Source of the DNA: Flavobacterium sp. TAB 87
GTDB lineage: Bacteria; Bacteroidota; Bacteroidia; Flavobacteriales; Flavobacteriaceae
Assembly (NCBI RefSeq): GCF_001529295.1
Contig: NZ_LLWK01000034.1
Span: 62,001-126,000, forward strand
Direction of reading: 5' to 3'
Length of the DNA: 64,000 nt
Positions 9,770-18,055 of this stretch are shown one piece after another. Every line of letters starts with the position of its first letter. Within the stretch, counting starts at the first letter, position 1. The translations under genes and the position numbers were made by a program. The notes under the pieces are model-generated. The model saw only the letters and a program-made list of their open reading frames with translations. It was not told the DNA's origin and made no database searches.

Positions 9770-11130
9770 AGCAAGACTTCAGCAAGAGCAATAGCATGGC
9801 TTAAAGATTCTGCATTATCCAAACACATCTTGGTTTGTTGTCTGATGGATTGCTGTATCACTGTTTTTGGTTTTTTATCAGTATCAATTGCTTCCTGATA
9901 ATAAGCTTCTAAATCGAAAGTCATTTCTAAAGTTTTTGGAAAATTCGCACGTATTTCAGCCGTCAACGTATGCGACTGGAACGAACTTCCGCTCGCTTGA
10001 TAATGTAATTGTTTTGCAAAAGCATCTGGATTATCAAAAATATATTTCCAATCTAATGGTGCTTCCCACGCGCCAAAGCGCTGTATGTTATTGCCCAAAT
10101 CTGTGATTCCAAAAATTCTCTTCGAAGTAAGCCTGCGTGCTCCACGTCCAATCATCTGATGATAAAGCGTAATCGAAGTCGTAGCTCTATTGAGTATTAC
10201 ATGTTTCACAGACGGCTCGTCAAACCCTGTAGTCAAAATCGAAACCGAAGTAAGCACCGCATCTTTTGTTTTTTTGAACCATTTTAGTATTTCCTTTCTC
10301 TCGTCATCTGGCGTCTTATTATCCAAATGCCTAACAGGAATACCTGCCGCTTTAAAGTTCTCTGCAACTTGCATAGAAACAGCAATACCATTGTTGAAAA
10401 TCAACGTTTTTTTACCCAGTGCATTTTCTTTATACGCTTTTAGCAACAGTTCCTGCATTGCTATTGATCCATATAAGTCGTTACTCGAACTAACAGTAAA
10501 GTCACCGTGAATACCCGTTTTTAAGGAGTTCAATTCTACCTCATAAACAAAAGACTTTGGCTTAGCTAAAAAACCATCGTTAATTAAATTGGCAATACTT
10601 TCGCCCGCTATCAAACTGTCATAATACCGGTTCATTGGTTTAGAAATATCAGAGCTAAACGGAGTTGCAGTAGCGCCTATCACAAACGCATTTTTAAACT
10701 TACGCGTTAGTTTTCTAAAAGAATTGTGGTGTGCTTCATCAATAATTACGAGTCCAATTTCTTTGGTATTTATTTTTTTCTCTTTTATTCTGTTTCGAAG
10801 TGTCTCCACCATCGCTACATAACAACTAGAATTGCTTTTAAAATTAATTGTTTTGCTATTGATAATGCGGTTGTTTACCGTTAGTTTTTTGAGAGTTGTT
10901 GATGTTTGTCGGCACAATTCGCTACGATGCGTAAGAATCATCACCTTCTTGTCATATTGTTGAATGTACCTGCGAGCAATCTCGGAAAAGACCATGGTTT
11001 TTCCGCCGCCGGTAGGTAATTGATACAAAAGTTTACGATTGGGTTCACTCTCTATAGTTTCAAAAATAGTTGCTATGTCTTTTTGCTGGTAGTCGTAAAA
11101 TGAGGTGAAGGTTGGTGTTGTACTTTTCAT
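9736..11130 (-). CDS. DEAD/DEAH-box superfamily 2 helicase, C-terminal frameshift
   Basis: 464 residues as read. Walker A is PTGGGKT (39-45), the DEAH box is VIIDEAHH (about 128-135), GATATPF is motif III-like (about 151), and motif VI is QMIGRGARR (about 325-333). These are SSL2/RecG-like superfamily 2 helicase motifs, so both RecA-like lobes look intact. The C-terminus is disturbed: near 9770 the frame breaks, the last residues (about LLKQSGVSKNM) are out of register, and the true tail continues to 9629 in another frame. The gene lies antisense between pilin 1 and pilin 2. Nothing in it suggests a pilus function, so its place may be an insertion into a pilin array or a leftover of a pilin duplication. 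Confidence 0.85.
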   Translation of the reverse strand: MKSTTPTFTSFYDYQQKDIATIFETIESEPNRKLLYQLPTGGGKTMVFSEIARRYIQQYDKKVMILTHRSELCRQTSTTLKKLTVNNRIINSKTINFKSNSSCYVAMVETLRNRIKEKKINTKEIGLVIIDEAHHNSFRKLTRKFKNAFVIGATATPFSSDISKPMNRYYDSLIAGESIANLINDGFLAKPKSFVYEVELNSLKTGIHGDFTVSSSNDLYGSIAMQELLLKAYKENALGKKTLIFNNGIAVSMQVAENFKAAGIPVRHLDNKTPDDERKEILKWFKKTKDAVLTSVSILTTGFDEPSVKHVILNRATTSITLYHQMIGRGARRLTSKRIFGITDLGNNIQRFGAWEAPLDWKYIFDNPDAFAKQLHYQASGSSFQSHTLTAEIRANFPKTLEMTFDLEAYYQEAIDTDKKPKTVIQQSIRQQTKMCLDNAESLSHAIALAEVLLLKQSGVSKNM

Positions 11131-11413
11131 ATTTAAAATAATTTAGGACTACTTGTTTTTTATTGAATTAAAATTGCTCTTGTTACTTTCTTTGAAAATT
11201 TCGTTAACTACAGTCTCTTATAATATCTTCATTTTAAATAATTCCTTTTTCATTCGAAGCAATTATTATTTATCAGCAGATCAACGGTTGGTTTTTTAGA
11301 AACTTTACTGATATTAAAAGTACGCTCAGTCGGTATTATTTTTTTATAAGATTCTTGCAGATTATTATAGTATTGAAGTTTAGTACAGACTCTTTTATTT
11401 CTAGAAAAACTTG

Positions 11414-11482
11414 TGTAGTTATTAAACTACACACACTTCCATTTTATACTACAAAAAAAACGACACAACCACTCTACATTTG
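11414..11482 (+). promoter_or_regulatory. Pilin promoter-operator, copy 2
   Basis: Palindrome TGTAGTT-ATTA-AACTACA at 11414-11431 (arms extend to 8 bp here), conserved ACTTCCATTTTATACTAC block, and -7 box TACATTTG at 11475-11482. Spacing from palindrome centre to -7 box is 52.5 bp. The rest of the 405-bp gap upstream back to the helicase start shows nothing else I recognise. Confidence 0.8.
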
Positions 11483-11535
11483 CAGTGTTCAAAAGGAACA
11501 AAAAACAAGACATAAAAATTCAAATATAAAATACC

Positions 11536-12081
11536 ATGAAAAAACAAATCGTTATCGCAGCATTAGCTCTTGGAGCATTCGTTTTTGGAACTACTAACGC
11601 AGCAGCTCAAACTGTTTCTAACCCAGCAAGTACTACAGTAAACCTTAAATTATCGGATGTAATATCTATTGACGCAGGTAGTGTTGCTGCTGGTGGAATT
11701 GTAGATTTTAATTATTTAACCTCAGATGATTACAACACTGCAAAAAATGTAACGGTAGCAAATAGCTTAATTGTAACTTCATCTAAAAACTTTGATGTAA
11801 AAGTAAAAGCGGAAGCAGCAAATTTTGTAAACGGTACCAATAATATTCCTGTAGATGTATTACAAGTCCAAGCTGTAACGGGCGGAACTATGGGCGGAAC
11901 ACTTAAAACGGTTACTCTGTCTGCAGTTGATCAAGTATTAGTTAGTAATGCAACTTTAGGAGCTAAAAGGTCCTTAAGCATTGACTACTCTATTTCTGCT
12001 GTTAAAGCGTCAACGGTACTTTTAGGAAAACCAGCTGGAACTTATACACAAAAAGTAAAATATACTGCAACGGCTCTATAG
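11536..12081 (+). CDS. Pilin-like secreted subunit 2
   Basis: 181 residues, near-identical to subunit 1 in the signal peptide and first 60 residues and to subunit 3 through the SVAAGGIVDFNYLTSDDYN region. It has the same cysteine-free layout: N-terminal strand STTVNLKLSDVISIDAG, central NFDVKVKAEAANFVNGTN, DQVLVSNATLG, and C-terminal GTYTQKVKYTATAL. The differences cluster in the middle (LQVQAVTGGTMGGTLKTV), as expected for exposed loops of a filament subunit. The ATG at 11536 is set by the signal peptide and by the leader shared with the other copies. It has its own operator-promoter and terminator. Function as a pilus subunit is inferred from the locus. Confidence 0.75.
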   Translation: MKKQIVIAALALGAFVFGTTNAAAQTVSNPASTTVNLKLSDVISIDAGSVAAGGIVDFNYLTSDDYNTAKNVTVANSLIVTSSKNFDVKVKAEAANFVNGTNNIPVDVLQVQAVTGGTMGGTLKTVTLSAVDQVLVSNATLGAKRSLSIDYSISAVKASTVLLGKPAGTYTQKVKYTATAL

Positions 12082-12103
12082 TAAGCAGTACAGTACAATA
12101 TTT

Positions 12104-12146
12104 AAAATCCCTCCGCAGAGTACATCTGTTTGAGGGATTTTATTTT
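12104..12146 (+). terminator. Terminator after pilin 2
   Basis: AAAATCCCTC pairs with GAGGGATTTT with a T-rich tail, about 22 bp after the stop codon. Confidence 0.82.
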
Positions 12147-12167
12147 GAAATATATTTATACATGTAT

Positions 12168-12236
12168 TGTAGTTATTAAACTACACATACTTCCATTTTA
12201 TACTACAAAAAAAAATACCCAAGGAATCTACATTTG
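12168..12236 (+). promoter_or_regulatory. Pilin promoter-operator, copy 3
   Basis: Palindrome TGTAGTT-ATTA-AACTACA at 12168-12185 and -7 box TACATTTG at 12229-12236, again 52.5 bp apart. It begins about 20 bp after the upstream terminator, so the whole intergenic space is regulatory DNA. Confidence 0.8.
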
Positions 12237-12289
12237 CAATGTTCAAAAGAAACATAAAAAAAGAAATAAAAATTCAAATATAAAATACC

Positions 12290-12835
12290 ATGAGAAAACA
12301 AATCGGTATCGCAGCATTAGCTCTTGTAGCATTTGTTTTTGGGACTGCTAACGCAGTTGCTCAAAGTGTTTCTAACCCAGCAAGTACTACAGTAAATCTT
12401 AAATTATCGGATGTAATTTCTATTGATGCAGGTAGTGTTGCTGCTGGTGGAATTGTGGATTTTAATTATTTAACTTCAGATGATTATAATTCTGCGAAAA
12501 ATGTAACGGTAGCAAATAGCTTAATTGTAACATCATCTAAAAACTTTGATGTAAAAGTAAAAGCTGAAGGTGAAAATTTCATGAATGGTTCAAACGTTAT
12601 TCCTGTATTTGTATTACAAGTAAAAGCAGTTAGTGGAGGAACAATAAACGGCTCTTTAAAATCAATTACGTTGTCTGCAGTTGATCAAGTATTAGTATCT
12701 AATGCAGCTTTAGGAGCTCAAAAATCCTTAAACATTGACTACTCTATTTCTGCTATTAACGCATCAACCTTCCTTTTAGGAAAAGCAGCTGGAACCTATA
12801 CACAAAAAGTAAAATACACTGCAACGGCACTATAA
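12290..12835 (+). CDS. Pilin-like secreted subunit 3
   Basis: 181 residues beginning MRKQIGIAALALVAFVFG, a signal peptide cleaved near residue 24. The mature chain shares a nearly unbroken 60-residue block with subunit 2 (VISIDAGSVAAGGIVDFNY onward), then diverges in NFMNGSNVIPVFVLQVKAVS and LKSITLSAVDQ. The C-terminus is GTYTQKVKYTATAL. No cysteines. It is a recent duplicate of subunit 2. The shared flanks of both genes would allow homologous recombination between copies. Same promoter-operator and terminator design as its neighbours. Confidence 0.75.
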   Translation: MRKQIGIAALALVAFVFGTANAVAQSVSNPASTTVNLKLSDVISIDAGSVAAGGIVDFNYLTSDDYNSAKNVTVANSLIVTSSKNFDVKVKAEGENFMNGSNVIPVFVLQVKAVSGGTINGSLKSITLSAVDQVLVSNAALGAQKSLNIDYSISAINASTFLLGKAAGTYTQKVKYTATAL

Positions 12836-12856
12836 TTTACAGCAAGATATAATTTT

Positions 12857-12896
12857 AAAATCCCTCAACAGCGCATCGCTGTCGAGGGATTTTTTA
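12857..12896 (+). terminator. Terminator after pilin 3
   Basis: AAAATCCCTC(A)ACAGCG pairs with CGCTGT(C)GAGGGATTTT, followed by more T, 21 bp after the stop codon. Confidence 0.87.
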
Positions 12897-12922
12897 TTTT
12901 CTGTAAAAGTAACATTAATTGA

Positions 12923-12991
12923 TGTAGTTATTAAACTACAGGCACTTCCATTTTCTACTACAAAATAAACTACAGAGTCAAGCTACATTTG
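12923..12991 (+). promoter_or_regulatory. Pilin promoter-operator, copy 4
   Basis: Palindrome TGTAGTT-ATTA-AACTACA at 12923-12940, block ACTTCCATTTTCTACTAC, and -7 box TACATTTG at 12984-12991; spacing 52.5 bp. The -7 box lies 3 bp before an upstream in-frame ATG (12994), so that ATG cannot be the real start of the next gene. Confidence 0.8.
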
Positions 12992-13044
12992 CAGTGTTCA
13001 AAAAGAACAGTAAGAAAGACATAAAAATTCAAACATATAATACC

Positions 13045-13575
13045 ATGAAAAAACAAATTGTTATCGCAATATTAGCTTTTGGAGCATTCGTTTTAGGAAC
13101 TACTAACACGCAAGCTCAAACTGCAACAACAACTGTAAATCTTATTTTAGCAGATGTTATTTCAATTGATTCTGGCGCTGCGGTTGGTGGTGTGGTAGAT
13201 TTTAACTACACAACAGCAGCAGATTATAACACCGCTAAAAGTGTCACAGTTGCGGAGAGTTTACTAATTACTTCATCTACCAATTTTGATGTAAAAGTAA
13301 AATCTAATGGAGTAAACTTTTTGAATGGTAGTAATAGTATACCGGTAAATGTTTTACAAATTAAAGCAGTATCTGGAGGAACAATGACAGGAACATTTAA
13401 TGCGATTACTTTATCAAATGCAGATCAAAAATTGGTTGCAGCGGCTGATAAAGGAGCAAAAAAATCGTTAAGCATTGAATATTCAATCTCTGCCGACAAA
13501 GCATCGACTGTACTTTTAGGAAAACCTGTAGGAACCTATACACAAACAGTAACCTACACAGCAACAGCAATCTAA
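13045..13575 (+). CDS. Pilin-like secreted subunit 4
   Basis: 176 residues when started at the ATG at 13045 (MKKQIVIAILAFGAFVLG). An upstream in-frame ATG at 12994 is rejected because it lies at the transcription start and would put a charged tail before the signal peptide. The mature part keeps the family pattern but is more diverged: ATTTVNLILADVISIDSG, NFDVKVKSNGVNFLNGSN, LSIEYSIS, VGTYTQTVTYTATAI. It lacks the SNPAS stretch found after the signal peptide in copies 1-3. Still under the shared operator-promoter and followed by its own hairpin. Confidence 0.75.
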   Translation: MKKQIVIAILAFGAFVLGTTNTQAQTATTTVNLILADVISIDSGAAVGGVVDFNYTTAADYNTAKSVTVAESLLITSSTNFDVKVKSNGVNFLNGSNSIPVNVLQIKAVSGGTMTGTFNAITLSNADQKLVAAADKGAKKSLSIEYSISADKASTVLLGKPVGTYTQTVTYTATAI

Positions 13576-13599
13576 CTGTATTCACAATAAAATTATAAG

Positions 13600-13640
13600 A
13601 TATTCTCCTGATTCATTCTCTATGAATTAGGAGAATATTT
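13600..13640 (+). terminator. Terminator after pilin 4
   Basis: ATATTCTCCTgATTCAT pairs with ATGAATtAGGAGAATAT, a long stem 24 bp after the stop codon, followed by a T-containing tail. Confidence 0.75.
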
Positions 13641-13704
13641 AAATTTTGTCTATTTTGGTATAATATTCAGTTTATATACTTCGGTATCAATGATAAACAC
13701 CTCG

Positions 13705-13712
13705 TAATTTTG
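13705..13712 (+). promoter_or_regulatory. -7 promoter box for pilin 5 and the assembly genes
   Basis: TAATTTTG, a TAnnTTTG -7 element about 30 bp before the pilin 5 start. The palindrome found at the other four pilin genes is absent here, so this unit is probably regulated differently. Confidence 0.5.
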
Positions 13713-13742
13713 TAGAACCTACCTTCAAAATCTTAGACAATT

Positions 13743-14339
13743 ATGAAAAACTATTTGAGCCCCCAACTAGCCCCCTTTCAAAAAAATGCTAATCTAACAT
13801 TAGCCTTAAAACTTTTTGGATTAAGAATTGCATCTATTGTCGCGCTCTTTTTTTGTAGTACTATTATTAATGCTCAAAAAGCATCCACTTCTGTAAATAT
13901 CATATTGGCCGATGTCCTATCCATAGATTCAGAAAGCACTGCCAATGGAGGAGCAATTGACTTTAGATATGAAACTGTTGCAGATTACAATTCGCAAAAA
14001 ACAGCCACTGTTCCTAAAAGTTTAGTAATCACTTTCAGTAAAGCTTTTGATGTTAAAGTAAAAGCCAATGGAGCCTATTTTGAAAATGGTACAAATTTAA
14101 TTCCTATTAATGTAATTACCATCCGAAGAAACGAATCTTCGACCTTATCAGGAACATCAACTCCTGTTGTACTCTCTACACTCGATCAAGTTTTAGTTGG
14201 CGGTGCTGCTTTAGGAAGCAAATTACAATTGGATCTCGATTATATCATTCCGCAATCAAAATCATCTTCAACTGATATTTTAGGAAAACCAGCTGGAACT
14301 TACACGCAGACCGTAACCTATACTGCAAGCGCATTATAA
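13743..14339 (+). CDS. Pilin-like secreted subunit 5 (diverged, possible minor or adaptor pilin)
   Basis: 198 residues. The leader is unusually long: about 27 residues rich in Pro, Gln and Leu precede the hydrophobic core (LRIASIVALFFC), with cleavage near INAQ at about residue 45. The mature domain is clearly a paralogue of the other four: STSVNIILADVLSIDSES, AFDVKVKANGAYFENGTN, LDQVLVGGAALG, and GTYTQTVTYTASAL. It sits alone before the chaperone gene (80 bp gap, no terminator seen) and is probably co-transcribed with it, like the minor or base subunits of chaperone-usher operons. That role is inference from position. Confidence 0.72.
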   Translation: MKNYLSPQLAPFQKNANLTLALKLFGLRIASIVALFFCSTIINAQKASTSVNIILADVLSIDSESTANGGAIDFRYETVADYNSQKTATVPKSLVITFSKAFDVKVKANGAYFENGTNLIPINVITIRRNESSTLSGTSTPVVLSTLDQVLVGGAALGSKLQLDLDYIIPQSKSSSTDILGKPAGTYTQTVTYTASAL

Positions 14340-14418
14340 AGTTTATTTTACAGAAAAAGATCCTGATAGTTTCTAACAAATTTCATTTATCATCCATTAA
14401 TTATAACACACAATACCT

Positions 14419-15225
14419 ATGTACAAGCACTTAAAATTTGCACTTACATTTTTATTTATACATGGCTTTGTATCATTCGGCTTTGCACAAGGCGTGTCCA
14501 TGTCTCCTACACGTTTATTTTTTACAGGTAAACCTGGCGAAGTTGTAACGCAAACCGTAACACTGCACAATGGTTCTGAAAACGACTACATATTTAATAT
14601 TAATCTTAAAGACTGGAATCGCGAAGAAGATGGAACCAAAGTTTATTTTGATGCAGGAGTTTTAAAGCAGTCTAATTCCGCTTGGGTTACTACTTTAGAA
14701 ACCAACATTAATTTATTAGCAAAGGCAACACAAGAAGTACTTGTGACTATGAAAATTCCTGCCAATGCATCGGCTGTAGAATTAACCAATTCAATGTTAT
14801 TTTTCACTCAAATTGGTAAGCAAAAAGATGAATTAAAATTAGATAAAGGAATTGGAATTATAGCTTTGTTTGAGTTCGGATTACACATCTACAATACGCC
14901 TCCAGCTAACAAGACAATCAGTTTAGATCTTATGAATATAGAGTCCGTAGCAAATTTAGCAGATAACTCAAAAATTGTACAGGTGCGCCTTTTTAATGAC
15001 GGTAATGTAGTGAACGACGCAACTGTGGAATTGGAATTGACCAATACTGATTCTGGCGAAGAAACAAAATTAAATCCAATAAACATTTCGATGATGCCAA
15101 GTACGTATCAAACGGTAAAACATCAAGTGCCCGATAACCTAAAAGGTAAATATTCGGGAGTTGTTATTGTTAAAATGGCTGGTTCTAATGATATGAGGAT
15201 TGGAGAAAAATCATTTGAATTTTAA
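14419..15225 (+). CDS. PapD-like periplasmic pilus chaperone
   Basis: 268 residues with a signal peptide ending GFVSFGFAQ. The mature protein opens with VSMSPTRLFFTGKPGEVVTQTVTLHN, matching the first strands of a PapD-type Ig domain, with a second Ig-like domain from about 160 (SLDLMNIES to FEF). A run of alternating residues in VELTNSMLFFTQIG resembles the G1 strand that complements pilins. Pilus chaperones have two Ig domains and about 230-260 residues, which fits. It is placed between the last pilin and the usher-like gene, which starts 3 bp after its stop, supporting a chaperone role. Alternative: a generic secreted Ig-fold protein. Confidence 0.72.
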   Translation: MYKHLKFALTFLFIHGFVSFGFAQGVSMSPTRLFFTGKPGEVVTQTVTLHNGSENDYIFNINLKDWNREEDGTKVYFDAGVLKQSNSAWVTTLETNINLLAKATQEVLVTMKIPANASAVELTNSMLFFTQIGKQKDELKLDKGIGIIALFEFGLHIYNTPPANKTISLDLMNIESVANLADNSKIVQVRLFNDGNVVNDATVELELTNTDSGEETKLNPINISMMPSTYQTVKHQVPDNLKGKYSGVVIVKMAGSNDMRIGEKSFEF

Positions 15226-15228
15226 AAA

Positions 15229-18045
15229 TTGTATTTGAAATCTTTAAAACACATACTGTTTTTTCTACCACGAAAAAGAACAGTTTTCTTGTTGCTCCTT
15301 ATTTTATCTGCGTCAACTATTCAAGCACAAACTCCTAGTGAAGACGTTCAATTTTATTTTGAATTGGACACTATAGCAGTTACGCAAGGCACAACTTTTA
15401 CCAACTTTTTACACATAAAGAACAGAACAAACCGCAGCTTGAATATTAGTAGTTTAATCGAAAACGAGAACTACCCTGGAATATTATTAGCGCCTAAAAA
15501 TCCATCATTCCTTGCTCCTAATAGTGAAGAAAAAGTTTTTGTAAAGTTTATAGCAAGCACTGACTTTATGAAGATGAATAATGACGCTATCTCCTTTAAC
15601 TTATCGTACGCATTCGAAGATGGTACGACCCGGTTAAAAAAAGCTACATTTTACAGACAAAGAACTGAAGAAGAAGAAGTTTTTGTGTACCCGATGATTC
15701 AAGAAAATTATATTGATCCTGTACTGCCCGAATCTACTATTTCTATATTTGTAGAAAATACAGGATATGGTTCTCGTTCCATTCAATTGGAATTGGAGTC
15801 TAATTTTGCAGGTCTAAAATTACTGCCGAGACAAATTAGTGTGAATCTCGAAGGCAAAGAAAAAAAAGTCATTGAACTTAAGTTGTCTATGCGTCAACAA
15901 AATATTTATTTACCGAATTACAATATACAAGTCAAGGCAATTGATTTGCAAAAAAACAAAATAGCTAGCGTTACTAATATCAAGGTAATGATGCTGTCTA
16001 ATAGCACGCAAGTGATGCGTAATGCAAACATTGCGACAGATAAAAACTACATGGAATTAGCCTACAATCAATTAAGTAATGGGTTTGATTATACGCAATT
16101 TAAAGCCAATTCTGAATTAAAATTAGGAGGAGGAATTCGCTCTGTCTTCAACACTGCAGTTGATTATTACAACAATGACGATACGTACAGTGTGTACAAT
16201 ACCTATCTTGATTTGGAACGCAAAGGCTCCTCTATACGATTGGGAAATATTTACGGAAGCGATTATGATTATTCCGTTTCTGGTCGTGGTGCAAAAGTTT
16301 TGGCCAAATTAGGCAGCAATAAAAGTATTGAAGCCTTGGCAATCGATACTAATTATAATATTTACAGCAACTATACATCAGAACTACAAAGCTCGACCAC
16401 CATTGCAACAAAATATAGTTTTGGAGCGTACAATAAATTCAACGGAAAAGTTTCTTATCTCTACGATCACGATCCACGATTGGCGGTAGACTCGTACATT
16501 ACTCACTTTAGCTCCGGCTTTACGTTGGCTGAAAATCATAATTTAAGAGTAGAAACTGGTTTAAGTCAAGAGCAAAGCACAATGGACAGTAAAAAGCAAG
16601 GCGGATTTATGTCTAGTATTAATTATGACTATAGAACCGAGAGTTGGGACTTAAGCTCACTGAACAATTTTGCATCTACGAACTATGTAGGTATGAACAG
16701 AGGTTCTTTAAATTTGTATCAAAACATTGGCTACCGCTTAACTGCTACGGAACGTTTATTTTTACAATATCAAAATTCGCAGTCCAAGCCAGAATATTTG
16801 TACAATCAGTACCTTCCAGAGAACACGGGGCAAAACATATTTAATTCTAATGTTTATTACAGTACACATTCCTTAAAGTCAGGACTTCAAATTTCTAAAA
16901 ATACGTGGAACTTTATTTTTTCACCAGAAGTAGAAAAACAAAAAAACAACAATAGCTTTAGCGCTGAAGGTTTGCTGGCTTATCGATTTCGAACTACTGT
17001 AAGCACTTCCTTTAAAGCGCATAAACTCAATATGTCTGCCGAATATTCCTACTCGGAAGCAACAGAAAGATGCTACACTTTTTCAAGCTTTAAAACAATG
17101 CTGAATTATAACTACAAAAACTTTTCGTTAAACGGAATGATTCAGTACAACCCTAACACTATTTATGATCTGAATTATTTTTCTGAATCAAGCAAAAATT
17201 TTATTAATTATAATTTATATACTTCTTATAATTTTAAAGCGCTACAAAACAAAATAAGTGGCTATTTTTCAGCAGCGATCAATTATTCAGAACTGTACAA
17301 TAATATCAATCAAAATGTCAACGCTAATTTAGAATACAAGATTACTCCAAGTTGGGCAGGAACCGCTTATGCCAACTATTCTAATTACAAGTCTTTGTTA
17401 GCCAATAGTTTTAGAGGCGACAATTATCAAGTTAAAATCGGAATCAAAAAGTATTTTTCGAATGGCGATTCTGGGTCTTTTCATAATGTTTCCCTACAAT
17501 TTTTTCATGATCAAAACTTAAATGGTATCTTAGATAAAGACGAATTTGCCATGGCAAACGAAATTATTAAACTAGATAGCTATGTGGCCAAAACAGATAA
17601 AAGTGGTAAAGTAATTTTTAAAAATGTGCCCCAAGGAAGTTATAAATTAAGAGTCAATGAAAGTAGTGGCGGCCGTTTAATGATTGATCCGACGATTTTG
17701 GTACGCAAAAGTGTAAACTTAAAAATAGGATTAGGTAAAAGTAATAAGGTAAAAGGTAAACTAGCTGAGGTTAAGCAAACCTACGACGATTTAGAATCTG
17801 ATGTTAGAGGTATTATCATTTATGCGGAAGACGAGCAAGGCATAAAAACATATACCGCTGTAGATCAAAATGACGAATTTGAATTTTTTCTTAAAAATGG
17901 AACATATCGAATTTTTATCGAAAATAATAAATACGAGTACGTAAAATCGTCAGAAACCATACAGTTAAACAACGCTGATTATCCTGAAATTTTACTTTTT
18001 AAATTTATAAAAAAAGACAGGCAAATTAAAGTCAAAAAATTTTAA
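15229..18045 (+). CDS. Usher-like outer membrane assembly protein
   Basis: 938 residues. A positively charged start and hydrophobic core (VFLLLLILSAS, cleavage near TIQAQ) give a signal peptide. Residues about 35-260 form Ig-like domains (LDTIAVTQGTTFTNFLHIKN). About 270-740 is a long stretch of aromatic/polar alternating strands with many Tyr and Asn, typical of a large outer-membrane barrel. The C-terminal region contains a calcium-loop-like HDQNLNGILDKDE motif followed by a carboxypeptidase-regulatory-like fold (SGKVIFKNVPQGSYKLRV). Size and gene order match pilus ushers (800-900 residues), but I see no unmistakable PapC motif, so it is called usher-like. The start is TTG at 15229, 3 bp from the chaperone stop; no closer ATG fits the signal peptide. 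Confidence 0.68.
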   Translation: MYLKSLKHILFFLPRKRTVFLLLLILSASTIQAQTPSEDVQFYFELDTIAVTQGTTFTNFLHIKNRTNRSLNISSLIENENYPGILLAPKNPSFLAPNSEEKVFVKFIASTDFMKMNNDAISFNLSYAFEDGTTRLKKATFYRQRTEEEEVFVYPMIQENYIDPVLPESTISIFVENTGYGSRSIQLELESNFAGLKLLPRQISVNLEGKEKKVIELKLSMRQQNIYLPNYNIQVKAIDLQKNKIASVTNIKVMMLSNSTQVMRNANIATDKNYMELAYNQLSNGFDYTQFKANSELKLGGGIRSVFNTAVDYYNNDDTYSVYNTYLDLERKGSSIRLGNIYGSDYDYSVSGRGAKVLAKLGSNKSIEALAIDTNYNIYSNYTSELQSSTTIATKYSFGAYNKFNGKVSYLYDHDPRLAVDSYITHFSSGFTLAENHNLRVETGLSQEQSTMDSKKQGGFMSSINYDYRTESWDLSSLNNFASTNYVGMNRGSLNLYQNIGYRLTATERLFLQYQNSQSKPEYLYNQYLPENTGQNIFNSNVYYSTHSLKSGLQISKNTWNFIFSPEVEKQKNNNSFSAEGLLAYRFRTTVSTSFKAHKLNMSAEYSYSEATERCYTFSSFKTMLNYNYKNFSLNGMIQYNPNTIYDLNYFSESSKNFINYNLYTSYNFKALQNKISGYFSAAINYSELYNNINQNVNANLEYKITPSWAGTAYANYSNYKSLLANSFRGDNYQVKIGIKKYFSNGDSGSFHNVSLQFFHDQNLNGILDKDEFAMANEIIKLDSYVAKTDKSGKVIFKNVPQGSYKLRVNESSGGRLMIDPTILVRKSVNLKIGLGKSNKVKGKLAEVKQTYDDLESDVRGIIIYAEDEQGIKTYTAVDQNDEFEFFLKNGTYRIFIENNKYEYVKSSETIQLNNADYPEILLFKFIKKDRQIKVKKF

Positions 18046-18055
18046 ATCTAATGTT

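Noticed and set aside
11355..11597. Plus-strand frame over the pilin 2 promoter, and a similar one at 12130-12351
   Set aside because: Both are read-throughs of the repeated promoter-operator block. Their similarity comes from the duplicated regulatory DNA, not from selection on protein, and no start signal precedes them.
8760..12940. Palindromic repeats as a CRISPR array or transposon ends
   Set aside because: The four copies are about 750-2650 bp apart, each before a pilin gene; no spacers, cas genes or transposase are present.
12994..13044. Upstream ATG for pilin 4
   Set aside because: It lies 2 bp after the -7 box and would put a charged segment before the signal peptide; ATG 13045 matches the other copies.
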